Shown here piece by piece: positions 44,317-53,100 of a DNA stretch of 64,000 bases. The translations under genes were made by a program, and so were the position numbers. This stretch comes from Reichenbachiella carrageenanivorans (lineage in GTDB: Bacteria; Bacteroidota; Bacteroidia; Cytophagales; Cyclobacteriaceae). The first letter of the stretch is position 1. Each line of letters begins with the position of its first letter. The DNA lies in contig NZ_CP106735.1 in NCBI RefSeq assembly GCF_025639805.1, forward strand, positions 1,242,001-1,306,000. Reading direction: 5' to 3'. The notes under the pieces are model-generated. The model worked only from the letters and a program-made list of their open reading frames with translations, had not been told where the DNA came from and ran no database searches.

Positions 44317-45486
44317 TTGATATCTGATCAAAAAAAGACAGGGATAAATGGCGGATGGTTTTATGTATTGGCTATTCTGCTCTACGGTCTGTTTTATTGG
44401 ATCAACAGTCCTTTGGATTATCAGGCGTGTGAACTTTGTGATGGGCATCAGTATGCCAAACTTTATGTCTTTTTTGAAACTGGAATAGTTTCCCCAATCC
44501 ATTTTCCTTTTTATAATAGACTCCTAGTGCCTTGGTTGGCTAGTCTGTTGCCAGGTACTCAGATGCATGTGCATTTTGATGTGGTCAATTTTGTATTTTT
44601 TGTCTTGAGTCTGTGGTCGATTCGAAAACTATGGCTCGCCCTAGCGCTTAGGGGTTGGATGCAGGTATTGGGATTTTCGTGGTTGCTTCTGCACTGGGTA
44701 GGGATCATTCGCTACAACTTGCACGACAATCTGACTGTAGATGTACCTCTATATTTTTTTCAGTCGTTGGCTTTATGGTTTTTTATTCAAAAAAAGTATA
44801 ATTGGTTTTTTCTCTTGGTACCAGTAGCCCTGCTTCAAAAAGAGTCTTTTCTGGCCGTCATGTTGGTTTTTATAGTGCTCCATTTTGTGTTTGAGTACAA
44901 AAATCAACCATGGCAGCAAGGCCAGTATTTGGTAGCGGCTACGTTAGTTGGTGTAGTTATTCAAAAATTTATTTTACTTCAACAGCCAGATCAGATAGAT
45001 CAACGGTCTTCATTTGATGCTATTTTATATCATGGCTATTGGGCACTTAAAGACCCTACCCGATTTGTTCGGTGGTTGGCAGCTGTTGGGTCGGCTTATG
45101 GTGTATTGCCGTTTGTAGGTTTATTTAGATATCGTTGGTGTCGTTTGTTAGATCAGAGATACGCCACGTTGGTTGTCTTGAGTTTGATGTATGGTGCTTT
45201 TGGTTTGGTGGCTGGCGAAGACATGACGAGGATACTTTTTCTTGGCTTACCTTTTATTCTGACGTTTTCACTTCTAGCGTTGCAGGAAGTTCATACTAAG
45301 ACGCAGGTAATTGCGATGATCTTGAGTGTAGCTGCGTTGAGGTTGTTCCCTATACCTATTGATGTGGCTTGGGCAGTCGATTATGCATCCATGTCCTATG
45401 TGTGGCAGTGGTTTGCGTATTACGGCATTGCTGTTGGGTTGCTTTTTGTAATCTATAAAAATCAAACACAGCTGAAGCGGCATTAA
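44317..45486 (+). CDS. Polytopic membrane protein of unknown function
   Basis: A 389-residue protein with about ten hydrophobic segments. CELCDGHQYAKLY (near residue 38) is a charged, Cys-containing loop after the first membrane segment, and the layout resembles membrane glycosyltransferase-like proteins (GT-C type) without a recognisable catalytic motif. The only plausible start is TTG 44317, 27 bp after mfd; the next in-frame Met is near residue 83. Function unknown. Confidence 0.65.
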   Translation: MISDQKKTGINGGWFYVLAILLYGLFYWINSPLDYQACELCDGHQYAKLYVFFETGIVSPIHFPFYNRLLVPWLASLLPGTQMHVHFDVVNFVFFVLSLWSIRKLWLALALRGWMQVLGFSWLLLHWVGIIRYNLHDNLTVDVPLYFFQSLALWFFIQKKYNWFFLLVPVALLQKESFLAVMLVFIVLHFVFEYKNQPWQQGQYLVAATLVGVVIQKFILLQQPDQIDQRSSFDAILYHGYWALKDPTRFVRWLAAVGSAYGVLPFVGLFRYRWCRLLDQRYATLVVLSLMYGAFGLVAGEDMTRILFLGLPFILTFSLLALQEVHTKTQVIAMILSVAALRLFPIPIDVAWAVDYASMSYVWQWFAYYGIAVGLLFVIYKNQTQLKRH

Positions 45487-45564
45487 CCTGAGATTATATT
45501 CAACTCCTTTTGATTCTAAATCTAGAAAAGTAAACTAGATTCGCGCCGTTCTTTCACATAGATA

Positions 45565-46191
45565 TTGGCATACTATCAAGAGGGCATTTGGATCGACTGG
45601 GTCGATGCTTTGTCCGAAGAAAATTGTTTGGTTGTAGATGATTTTATTACAGATCACGAATTGAGCATTTTTCTAGACTATTTTCAGGAAAACCTGAAAG
45701 AAGACGATTTTAAAAAAGCCGGCATTGGTACTGGCAGCGACTTTCAGCTTAAAAGCCAAGTAAGGGGAGACTATATCCGATGGTTAAATCGTGAACAGGA
45801 TATTGCTTTAGCTGATTTTTTTGAAAGGGTGGACGAGGCCATTGCACGATTCAATCGCTATTGCTTTTTGAGTCTTAGTGGGTCAGAGTTTCATATGGCG
45901 CATTATCCGAAAGGGACTTTCTACAAACGACACCTTGATCAATTCAATCAAAGAAGTAACCGGCTCATATCTGTGATTTTGTATCTCAATAAAGACTGGA
46001 AATCAGGGGATGGTGGTGAGCTAAAATTGTACCTAGATGATCATGAAAAGACGGTGGCGCCGATAGCCAAGCGTATCGTTTTTATGCGAAGTGATCAGGT
46101 AGAACATGAAGTGTTAGAGACTCATGTGGACAGGTATAGCCTCACTGGGTGGTTACTTTATCAGCCACCAGGTCTTACTTTTTTGGCATAG
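45565..46191 (+). CDS. 2-oxoglutarate/Fe(II)-dependent oxygenase (prolyl 4-hydroxylase type)
   Basis: A 208-residue protein with the iron and cosubstrate site of the P4H family: HMAHYPKGTFYKRHLDQF supplies the H-x-D pair (near residue 130), VEHEV the distal His (near 178) and DRYSLTGW the 2OG-binding Arg (near 186). ISVILYLNKDWKSGDGGEL is the jellyroll core. It likely hydroxylates a protein residue or small molecule. The start is TTG at 45565. A perfect 7-bp inverted repeat (45519-45525, 45535-45541) lies upstream. Confidence 0.88.
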   Translation: MAYYQEGIWIDWVDALSEENCLVVDDFITDHELSIFLDYFQENLKEDDFKKAGIGTGSDFQLKSQVRGDYIRWLNREQDIALADFFERVDEAIARFNRYCFLSLSGSEFHMAHYPKGTFYKRHLDQFNQRSNRLISVILYLNKDWKSGDGGELKLYLDDHEKTVAPIAKRIVFMRSDQVEHEVLETHVDRYSLTGWLLYQPPGLTFLA

Positions 46192-46243
46192 CCTAGCTAA
46201 AAAATCTTGTTTTTCGTATGATCTATAAAACCAAACGATAAAC

Positions 46244-46837
46244 ATGACAAACGCTATTTCCGCCCACCTTGCTGAGTTTTGGCTGGCTCATCAGATCACA
46301 AAAGATTATAGAATAGAAGATACTTGGCTTTTGCCAATAGAGCTACGCGAAGAGCACCTAATAGGGGAAGTGCAGGATACTTTTGTACAGGCTATTAGCC
46401 AAATAGAAACCAAAGGTTTCGCTGGGTGGTTGTTCAAACTGAGAGTATGGTTAGGTCAATTATTTCATTGGGACGAACCTGTAAACAGTTCGAAAACGAA
46501 ACCAGTTGGATTACTCAAAACACGCTACAATCAGCTAACTAAGACTGAAAGCTTACCAGCAGTTGGTGATTTTCAGCATTTCGATAGCGTTTATGTGCTG
46601 GACAATGAGGCGTTGTTAGAAATAGAAAACAAAACGGTACAAGCTGCTATTCATTTTGGGCTGATCCAAAAAGGAGCTACTCGACAGGTACAAATGACTA
46701 TTTATGTAAAACCGAACGGCTTGTTTGGCCAACTCTATATGTTGGCCATTAAACCCTTTAGGCATTGGATTGTTTACCCAACGTTACTTCAGGCTGTAGC
46801 CAAGCAGTGGAAACAAAATCAAAAAAGACAACGTTAA
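46244..46837 (+). CDS. DUF2867-like protein
   Basis: A 197-residue protein of unknown function. HLAEFWLAHQITKDYRIEDTW and FAGWLFKLRVWLGQLF near residue 65 fit the DUF2867 pattern, as does FQHFDSVYVLDNEALLEIENKTVQAAIHF near 108 and the C-terminal YMLAIKPFRHWIVYP. The match is from recognition of spacing, not computed. It ends 2 bp before the convergent aminopeptidase gene. Confidence 0.6.
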   Translation: MTNAISAHLAEFWLAHQITKDYRIEDTWLLPIELREEHLIGEVQDTFVQAISQIETKGFAGWLFKLRVWLGQLFHWDEPVNSSKTKPVGLLKTRYNQLTKTESLPAVGDFQHFDSVYVLDNEALLEIENKTVQAAIHFGLIQKGATRQVQMTIYVKPNGLFGQLYMLAIKPFRHWIVYPTLLQAVAKQWKQNQKRQR

Positions 46838-46839
46838 TT

Positions 46840-48312
46840 TCACTTTTCACTTTTTAGTTCGGGTAGTTGGTAATCGGTGAAAATACTCGACTCTTTCATT
46901 AGTTTTTCAATTTCATCTGATTTGCGAGGGGCTTTGTTGGACAGCAATTCACAGCCGTCTTTGGTAATCAAATAATCATCCTCGATTCTCACAGGGATGT
47001 CCCACCATTTTTGGTCTGTAGGGCTACCACTTGTAATATAAATACCTGGTTCTATAGTGATGGTCATGTTTTCTTGTAGTTCGTCATAGTAGCCTTTGTC
47101 GTGTACATCTAGTCCGATATGGTGGCAGCAGCCATGTGGATAATAGCGATTGCGGCCAGTGGCAGGGTTGATGATAGATTCGTTAGATGTATCCTCATAG
47201 AGCCCCAGTTCTACTAGTCCATTATTTACGATATTGGCAGTCGTTTCATAGAGGGTTTTGAAAGAAACACCAGCCTTGCAGGTATCTGCGGCGGCCTGTT
47301 GTGCTTTGTACACGAGATCGTAAATCTGTTTTTGCTCTTTGGTGAATTTGCCATTTACTGGTATGGTACGGGTCACGTCGGCGGTATAGCCGTGATATTC
47401 CGCTCCTAAGTCCATCAGGATCAATTCCCCACCTTCAATGGCGGGCTTGTAGTTGTCTATATAGTGGAGAATGCATCCGTGATTACCAGCGCCTACGATA
47501 CTCGGGTAGCCTTCATATTCGGCGCCATATTTTTTGAATACAAACTCATGGATGCCTTGAATTTCTGCTTCGGACATCCCAGGTTTCATGGCTTTCATCA
47601 CTTCGGCCTGACCTATTGCAGAGATATTTACTGCTTTTCTGATCAAGTCAAGTTCTTCTTTGGTTTTTATTCCTCGGAGCTGTCTCATCAGGGAGTCTAG
47701 GCCTACGATGTCCAGGTTGTTTTTTTGAGGTTCGATGGCCAATTCACCTTGCTGGTAGCCTACTTTTTGTTTGAACTGCTCGATCAGATCGAAAAGATCA
47801 CCTTCTTCTTTGGTATCTCTCACATCATTTTTAAAATCATAAAACATGACTTTGTCGAACTTGGAAAAATCGATGGTAAAGTCTTTGAAACTGGGGTTTT
47901 CAAAAGCAACTGAGATATTGAGTTTTTCATCTGCACCGTCCTTGCCTAAACGAGGCCCATCGTACATTTCTTTGAGGGCATCATGTGCTCTTACAAAAAT
48001 GATTTCGTCGAAAGTCTCTCTGCTTACTTTTTGTTTGTCTTTAAATATTAATAGGACCGAATGTGGTTCTCGATGGCCAGTGAGGTAGTAAAAATTAGGG
48101 TCTTGATGGTAGAGGTAGTCTACATCATTGGCTCGATTGCGGACGGCATTAGCAAAGAAGATCGCGACTGAATTGGCTGGCATGCTCTCGCGCAGCTGTG
48201 CTCTTTTTGCTTTATGAAAATCGCTGTCAAGGTAATCGTTTCTACGTTGATCATTTTGCGCTTGGGAAAACATAGGAATGATCGATAGGAGGAGTATTAA
48301 TATTTTGTTCAT
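46840..48312 (-). CDS. Secreted Xaa-Pro aminopeptidase (M24B)
   Basis: The 490-residue protein has a signal peptide (MNKILILLLSIIPMFSQAQ; I use the second in-frame ATG at 48312). After an N-terminal creatinase-like domain, the metallopeptidase ligands are present: LMDLGAEYHGYTADVTRTIPV (two Asp), YPHGCCHHIGLDVHD (His), TIEPGIYI (Glu) and VRIEDDYLIT (Glu). It removes N-terminal residues before proline in the periplasm, complementing the S9 and M61 peptidases of this window. Confidence 0.92.
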   Translation of the reverse strand: MNKILILLLSIIPMFSQAQNDQRRNDYLDSDFHKAKRAQLRESMPANSVAIFFANAVRNRANDVDYLYHQDPNFYYLTGHREPHSVLLIFKDKQKVSRETFDEIIFVRAHDALKEMYDGPRLGKDGADEKLNISVAFENPSFKDFTIDFSKFDKVMFYDFKNDVRDTKEEGDLFDLIEQFKQKVGYQQGELAIEPQKNNLDIVGLDSLMRQLRGIKTKEELDLIRKAVNISAIGQAEVMKAMKPGMSEAEIQGIHEFVFKKYGAEYEGYPSIVGAGNHGCILHYIDNYKPAIEGGELILMDLGAEYHGYTADVTRTIPVNGKFTKEQKQIYDLVYKAQQAAADTCKAGVSFKTLYETTANIVNNGLVELGLYEDTSNESIINPATGRNRYYPHGCCHHIGLDVHDKGYYDELQENMTITIEPGIYITSGSPTDQKWWDIPVRIEDDYLITKDGCELLSNKAPRKSDEIEKLMKESSIFTDYQLPELKSEK

Positions 48313-48426
48313 GGGATACAATTGATGTTTTCGAATGTAACCTACGCAAAGCCAAGCCTATTCACCAATCTAAAATAAATAAGCGGATAAGAAGGGGGGT
48401 GAGTGGTTGTTTAATGAACCGCATAA

Positions 48427-48460
48427 AAAAGCCCGATTAGGATATCCTAATCGGGCTTTT
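48427..48460 (-). terminator. Intrinsic terminator of the TonB-like gene
   Basis: A perfect 34-bp palindrome (17-bp arms, AAAAGCCCGATT type) flanked by A/T runs lies 26 bp after the stop of the TonB-like gene. Being symmetric it also works on the other strand. Confidence 0.85.
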
Positions 48461-48486
48461 GTCTTTAGTAGTTTTTTTGATGTTGC

Positions 48487-49161
48487 TTAGCTCAACTTAA
48501 ATGTGATAGGCAAAATCATTCTTACTTTTACAGGGCGTCCTCTTTGCTTTCCTGGAGACCACTTAGGAGCATTTTGCAATACTCTTACAGCTTCTTCATC
48601 ACAACCAGCACCAATTCCCTTAATTGCACGTACTTCAGTAAGATTTCCAGATTTGTCTACAACAAACTGAACGAATACTCTCCCTTCGATACCCATTCTT
48701 CGGGCTTGGTTCGGGTAGTTCATTTCTTTACCTACGTACTTGTAGAAGGCTGCCATTCCACCAGGAGGTCCTGGTTGGTCTTCCACGATATCAAAAATCT
48801 CATCTGCTACCTCTTCTTCAGGCGCTTCTTCGAATACGATATCTTCGATTACAGTTTCTTCTGTGATTTCCACATCCAAGTCCACTTCGATTTCTTCTTC
48901 GATTTCTTCCTCATCAGGAATTTCGATAATCTTAGGAAGCTCGATTTTTGGTGGAGGTGGAGGTGGTTGCTCCGTAGGAGGAATCTCCATGATATCCTCA
49001 AAATCATCATCCACTTGACCCAAATCAACTAATCCACCGTCATCATAAAACCTCCACTCAAAAGCGGTAATGACAAGTAGTAAACTGATAGCAAGGCCAA
49101 CGTTAAAAAACATCCCTGATTTCCTCTCAAGAGATATTTTTGGGTTTTTCTTTAGCTCCAT
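48487..49161 (-). CDS. TonB-family energy transducer
   Basis: The 224-residue protein has an N-terminal membrane anchor (about 18-37), a proline-rich then very acidic linker (PPPPPPK near 68, then many Glu/Asp to about 135) and a C-terminal TonB domain (about 145-222: YPNQARRMGIEGRVFVQFVVDKSG, KWSPGKQRGRPVKVRMILPI). It couples the proton gradient through ExbBD to outer-membrane receptors. No exbB/exbD gene adjoins it. The Pro linker is followed by an unusually acidic stretch rather than Lys-Pro repeats. Confidence 0.9.
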   Translation of the reverse strand: MELKKNPKISLERKSGMFFNVGLAISLLLVITAFEWRFYDDGGLVDLGQVDDDFEDIMEIPPTEQPPPPPPKIELPKIIEIPDEEEIEEEIEVDLDVEITEETVIEDIVFEEAPEEEVADEIFDIVEDQPGPPGGMAAFYKYVGKEMNYPNQARRMGIEGRVFVQFVVDKSGNLTEVRAIKGIGAGCDEEAVRVLQNAPKWSPGKQRGRPVKVRMILPITFKLS

Positions 49162-49201
49162 GCTTATTTAATTAAATAAAATTCTTTTCTAATAGCAACT
49201 C

Positions 49202-49209
49202 CAAATATA
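49202..49209 (-). promoter_or_regulatory. Probable -7 promoter box for the TonB-like gene
   Basis: The minus strand reads TATATTTG, matching TAnnTTTG, 40 bp before the ATG. A CTG (49231-49233), 21 nt upstream, is one base from TTG. Confidence 0.5.
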
Positions 49210-49271
49210 CAAAAGTCCGCTTTATATCTGCAGTTAATCATTTTTTTTACGTCGATTTAATCCACAACTAA

Positions 49272-49655
49272 TCAACACTTGGGCTTTTCAGACTGCTTTT
49301 TGTTTGAATTTGGGTGGAGAAGAATAACGACAAAAAGCCCCACGATTGTACCAGCTACATCTGCTAGACCATCATATATATCGGCTTGCCGGCCAGGTAC
49401 ATAGGACTGTAGCCATTCGGTGAGTATAGCAAGAGAGCTCCCAATACAAAAACCGTATATATATCTTGATTGAGGCTTGATTGCTAAACCGACCCATAAG
49501 GCGTATACGAAAAAAAGGCCGAAATGGACAACTTTATCGAAATGTGGAATGGAAATTTCGAACAGTGAAATGCCGCCTGTAGGAGAAAGGGTAGCAAAAA
49601 GGATGGCTCCTGTCCATCCTAATGCTAGTTTTTTGAATATGGGTTTGGAAGGAAT
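49272..49655 (-). CDS. VanZ-family membrane protein, apparent ATT start
   Basis: On the minus strand a clean frame ends at TGA 49274-49272 and reads KPIFKKLALGWTGAILFATL, SPTG, FDKVVHFGLFFVYALWVG, TEWLQSYVPGRQADIYDGLAD, VAGTIVGLFVV, which is a typical VanZ-like protein (four membrane segments; the FDKVVHF and GRQADIYDGLADVAGT motifs are diagnostic). There is no ATG, GTG or TTG in frame before the hydrophobic region; the frame opens after a TAG inside gcvH. The ATT at 49655-49653 overlaps the gcvH TAA by one base (TAATT), mimicking the common TAATG coupling, and gives 127 residues. ATC or ATA codons further up are alternatives. It is encoded in the gcvH operon. Confidence 0.7.
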   Translation of the reverse strand: MPSKPIFKKLALGWTGAILFATLSPTGGISLFEISIPHFDKVVHFGLFFVYALWVGLAIKPQSRYIYGFCIGSSLAILTEWLQSYVPGRQADIYDGLADVAGTIVGLFVVILLHPNSNKKQSEKPKC

Positions 49656-50035
49656 TATTTCCCTATCAACTCTTTGTATGCGTTTGCCGATAGCAAACTA
49701 TCTTTTTCGCTCATGTCAGAAATTTTAATTTTAATCATCCAACCGTCAGTATAAGGATCAGAGTTTACAATCTCTGGTTCAGATTCTAGCTCTTCGTTGA
49801 ACTCTGCTACTTCACCAGACATGGGCATGAATAAATCAGATACTGTTTTTACCGCTTCGATGGTACCAAATAGTTCTCCTTTTGCGATGGTTTCTCCTTC
49901 GGTTTCGATTTCTACATATACAATATCACCAAGCTCACCTTGAGCAAAATCAGTAATACCAACGGTGGCAACGTCACCTTCTATTTTCACCCACTCGTGA
50001 TCTTCTGTATAAAGTAAATTGTCAGGAATATTCAT
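49655..50035 (-). CDS. gcvH: Glycine cleavage system H protein
   Basis: Starting at [21 protein letters not shown] (50035) the protein has 126 residues, the usual length; 11 codons upstream are leader sequence read through. The lipoylated Lys lies in [15 protein letters not shown] (near residue 63). GcvH shuttles the aminomethyl group on lipoate between glycine cleavage proteins P, T and L. None of those is nearby. A -7 box lies 30 bp upstream. Confidence 0.96.
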   Translation of the reverse strand: MNIPDNLLYTEDHEWVKIEGDVATVGITDFAQGELGDIVYVEIETEGETIAKGELFGTIEAVKTVSDLFMPMSGEVAEFNEELESEPEIVNSDPYTDGWMIKIKISDMSEKDSLLSANAYKELIGK

Positions 50036-50065
50036 TTTGAATTGCTTTTGTTTAAATAAGTGAGC

Positions 50066-50073
50066 CAAAAATA
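50066..50073 (-). promoter_or_regulatory. Probable -7 promoter box for gcvH
   Basis: The minus strand reads TATTTTTG. A 7-bp inverted repeat (50080-50086, 50092-50098) lies just upstream, between it and sprA; it could be a weak sprA terminator or an operator. Confidence 0.5.
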
Positions 50074-50136
50074 AGCTGATTTTACCAATTCGGTAAAAAA
50101 TCTCATAAGATTATTATATCCTCTTATATGCAAAAT

Positions 50137-53100
50137 TTATTGCGCTAAGCTGAATCTCATTTGGATGCCGAAAGCGGACGAGGTTCGGTTGAAGGTGTTG
50201 GAGATTTTCGGTTCATTGATGTTCTTTTCGAAGTACATCGTGATGTTCAGTTTTTGGTTGGCCACATAGTTGAGTGTAGGTCTTATTTGGTAGTTGATGT
50301 TGCCATTGGTGACGGTTTGTACATCTTCTATTTTTCGCTGGATGGTTTTGGTGTCTCTGACGGTGAAGGTCAATCGGAACTGAATATCGTTGTCGAGCGT
50401 AACGGTTCTACCATTTACTTTAAATGGAATTTTCATTTGACTCTTTGTTATCCCGAAATCAAAGGCGATATCGTTGCTTTGGAGTTCGGTGATCTGAGAG
50501 TTGGATAGGTTCAGAGAAAGACTTCGCTCTTTTTTGTATTCTATTTTAGTGGTGATTTTGTTTTTTGTTCTGATGTTGATACCAATCAAAGGAGAAAAAC
50601 GCTCGACTACATCTACTTGGTTGATCACATAGACGGGTGTTAGTTTGCCATTGTCTCCTGGTGCCGATGCCTCGGGATAATCTAGTATGCTATTGCCCAA
50701 CTCCAAAACGGACGGGTCAGAGTAGAGGAGTGAGTTGGTATAGTTGGTGATACTAAATGTAGACATGTAGGCATGTGTCAGATTGATGGATGCAAATTTG
50801 TCTCGTAGGGCAGGTATTTTGCTCAAGCCGGCATAATCCACTCGCCAGTTAGGCACAGGTGTTTTAGGAAACGGCGTCAGCTTTACTTCACCAGCATTTT
50901 GGCCAGTATAGGCAGCTATAAAGGCAGGGATTAGTACATCTTGAGAGTTAATATCATACTCTCCATTGGTGTTGAGTAAATTGAGTCTGCTTTGTATGAT
51001 ATTTCTGTTTTCTACGAATTCTTCAAATGTTGATGAAATGTTTTCCCCATGATCCTTGACGAATGCTGTTTTGATCGGCATAAAGGTGATCGTATAGCTA
51101 CCAGATCGTGAAGGGGTGAGTGAAGTGTAGACTTGCGTTACGGTATCGAACCTATAGATTTCCTGATAGCCACTCACTTCGGATCGTTTGGCATCCAATT
51201 GTATTTTCAAATCCTTGAATGGTTCTACGTTGGCGCGCAAGTTCAAATCGTCTGTTAAGCTTTGCACAAATGGGGTAGTGAGTCTTCCGTTTTTGACCAA
51301 CCAGCCATTATTGCCAGCATCTATGCGAATATTTGGGTCTTGGCTACCGAAAATAAATGCAGCACCAGGCGCCTCAAAATCACTATCCATACCAAAAAGA
51401 TAAGGTACGGCTGTAAAACCAGGTAGTTTGGTAGCTTCTCGTTGACCGTAAGTAAAATTGACTGATCGGACAGACATGAGTAGGCGCATAAAGCCGTTGA
51501 TACCTTTGCCTCCACCAGACGACTGAGTGGTATCTACACGTGTGGGTGTTCGCGATCGTGTGGAGCTACTCCTCGATCGAGCAGGTGAGTTGATGGATTT
51601 TAGGTATTTGGATTTGTTGTAGAGTTTTACCAAATCGAACTTTCCAGTGAGGTCTCTGGTTCGGTTGTTTTCTACCAAGTTCCCAAATTCTTCTACTTGC
51701 CCTATGTTGCCGCCTGTCCACCGATAGTTTACGTTGTATCGATAGTCGGCACTCACCCAGTCGGTGAGTGGGAATTTGTCTAGAGGCAATCGATAATTGG
51801 CTCCTACGCTTTGGTCATAGCTTTTCATTCTACCCATGCTTAGCACATTGTTCCATACTGAATCTCGCTTGGCTTGGGTGTCTATATCGCCTTCTGGTTC
51901 ATCGATGATGGCATTGGCTGTGGCATTATAGTTTACGCTTAGGCTTTTGAAAACATTCCAGCGGAGGTTGTAGGTTCGGTTGAATGTGAAATATTTTTCA
52001 TAGTTGGGGTCGATGCCTGTGGTGGTGAGGTCGGCATTTCTCAACTGCCTTTTTCTAAACACCCTATTCATAGAGGCTCGTGCGGAGAAATTGCTGGGCA
52101 ATGGAGAGAAGTTGATGTCTTTGATCAGTTTCAAATAGGGGCTAGAGAGCGATTCCGAATTTTTGAACGGTTCTATTGATGGGGGTTGCGGGCTGTAGTT
52201 GTAGGATACGTTTCCATCATATTCTTTTCTAAAGTCTTGTTCGGTATTTACATCACTCGATTTTTGTTCGGAGTAGGCGTAGCTAAACGAGAAGTTTTCT
52301 ATATCGTAGACATGGCTTTTGGCGTCTTCTTTTACTTTTTCTTTCCTTACGTCGATAAAATTGACACTCTTGTTGACTGTCTGGGAGATTACTTTTTCCT
52401 TGTACTCTTCTCGTTCATTTTGCTGATCGAACTTGAGTACGGAGGCATCGAGTGGAATGTCAGGGTCGAGAGGATCGTATTTAGGGGTTTGTTTGGATTT
52501 CGAATAGCTGACAAACATTGGTATTTTAATGCCTGTTTTCCATGGGATCAATTTGTCCACATTCATATTCATAGACAAGTCATAGTCTATCGATTCTTCT
52601 CTTGTTCTTTGCGAAATATTGTCTTGGATGCCTCCAAAACCTACGCTGGTGTATCTGGTGGCGGCGTTGATGGTGGCAAAATCTGCCAACTTCACGCTCA
52701 TTCTTGCATTGGCAGCCCAGCCTTTGGTGTCGTCGTAGTCGGTCACACGCATTTCATTGGCCCAGATACAGATCGAGTGCGGCTGCGCGCTGGTTGGCGA
52801 CTGAATGTTTCGTACACCGATCATCATCGTGGTGATGTTGTTTAGTTTTGGGTTTCCTACGATAGTTATTCCGTATTTGCCATCAGAGGATTGTTTTTTG
52901 TATTCGTCCTCTACATTTACATCACTGCCATTTCTGGCGGCCTTGACTCCATACAATTCATTGAGTGCAATATCGATTTCGTTTTCGGTTGGCCAGACGT
53001 CTTCTCGTGAATAGGGAGACATGTTGTCTGGAGTGATGACGAGAGGGACCTCTATTTCGTAGTAGTTGCTCGTTTGATCCAAGCCTATCCGAATGAAAGC

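Noticed and set aside
52186..52845. 219-codon open frame on the plus strand
   Set aside because: Antisense to sprA; composition is that of a reverse-complement shadow.
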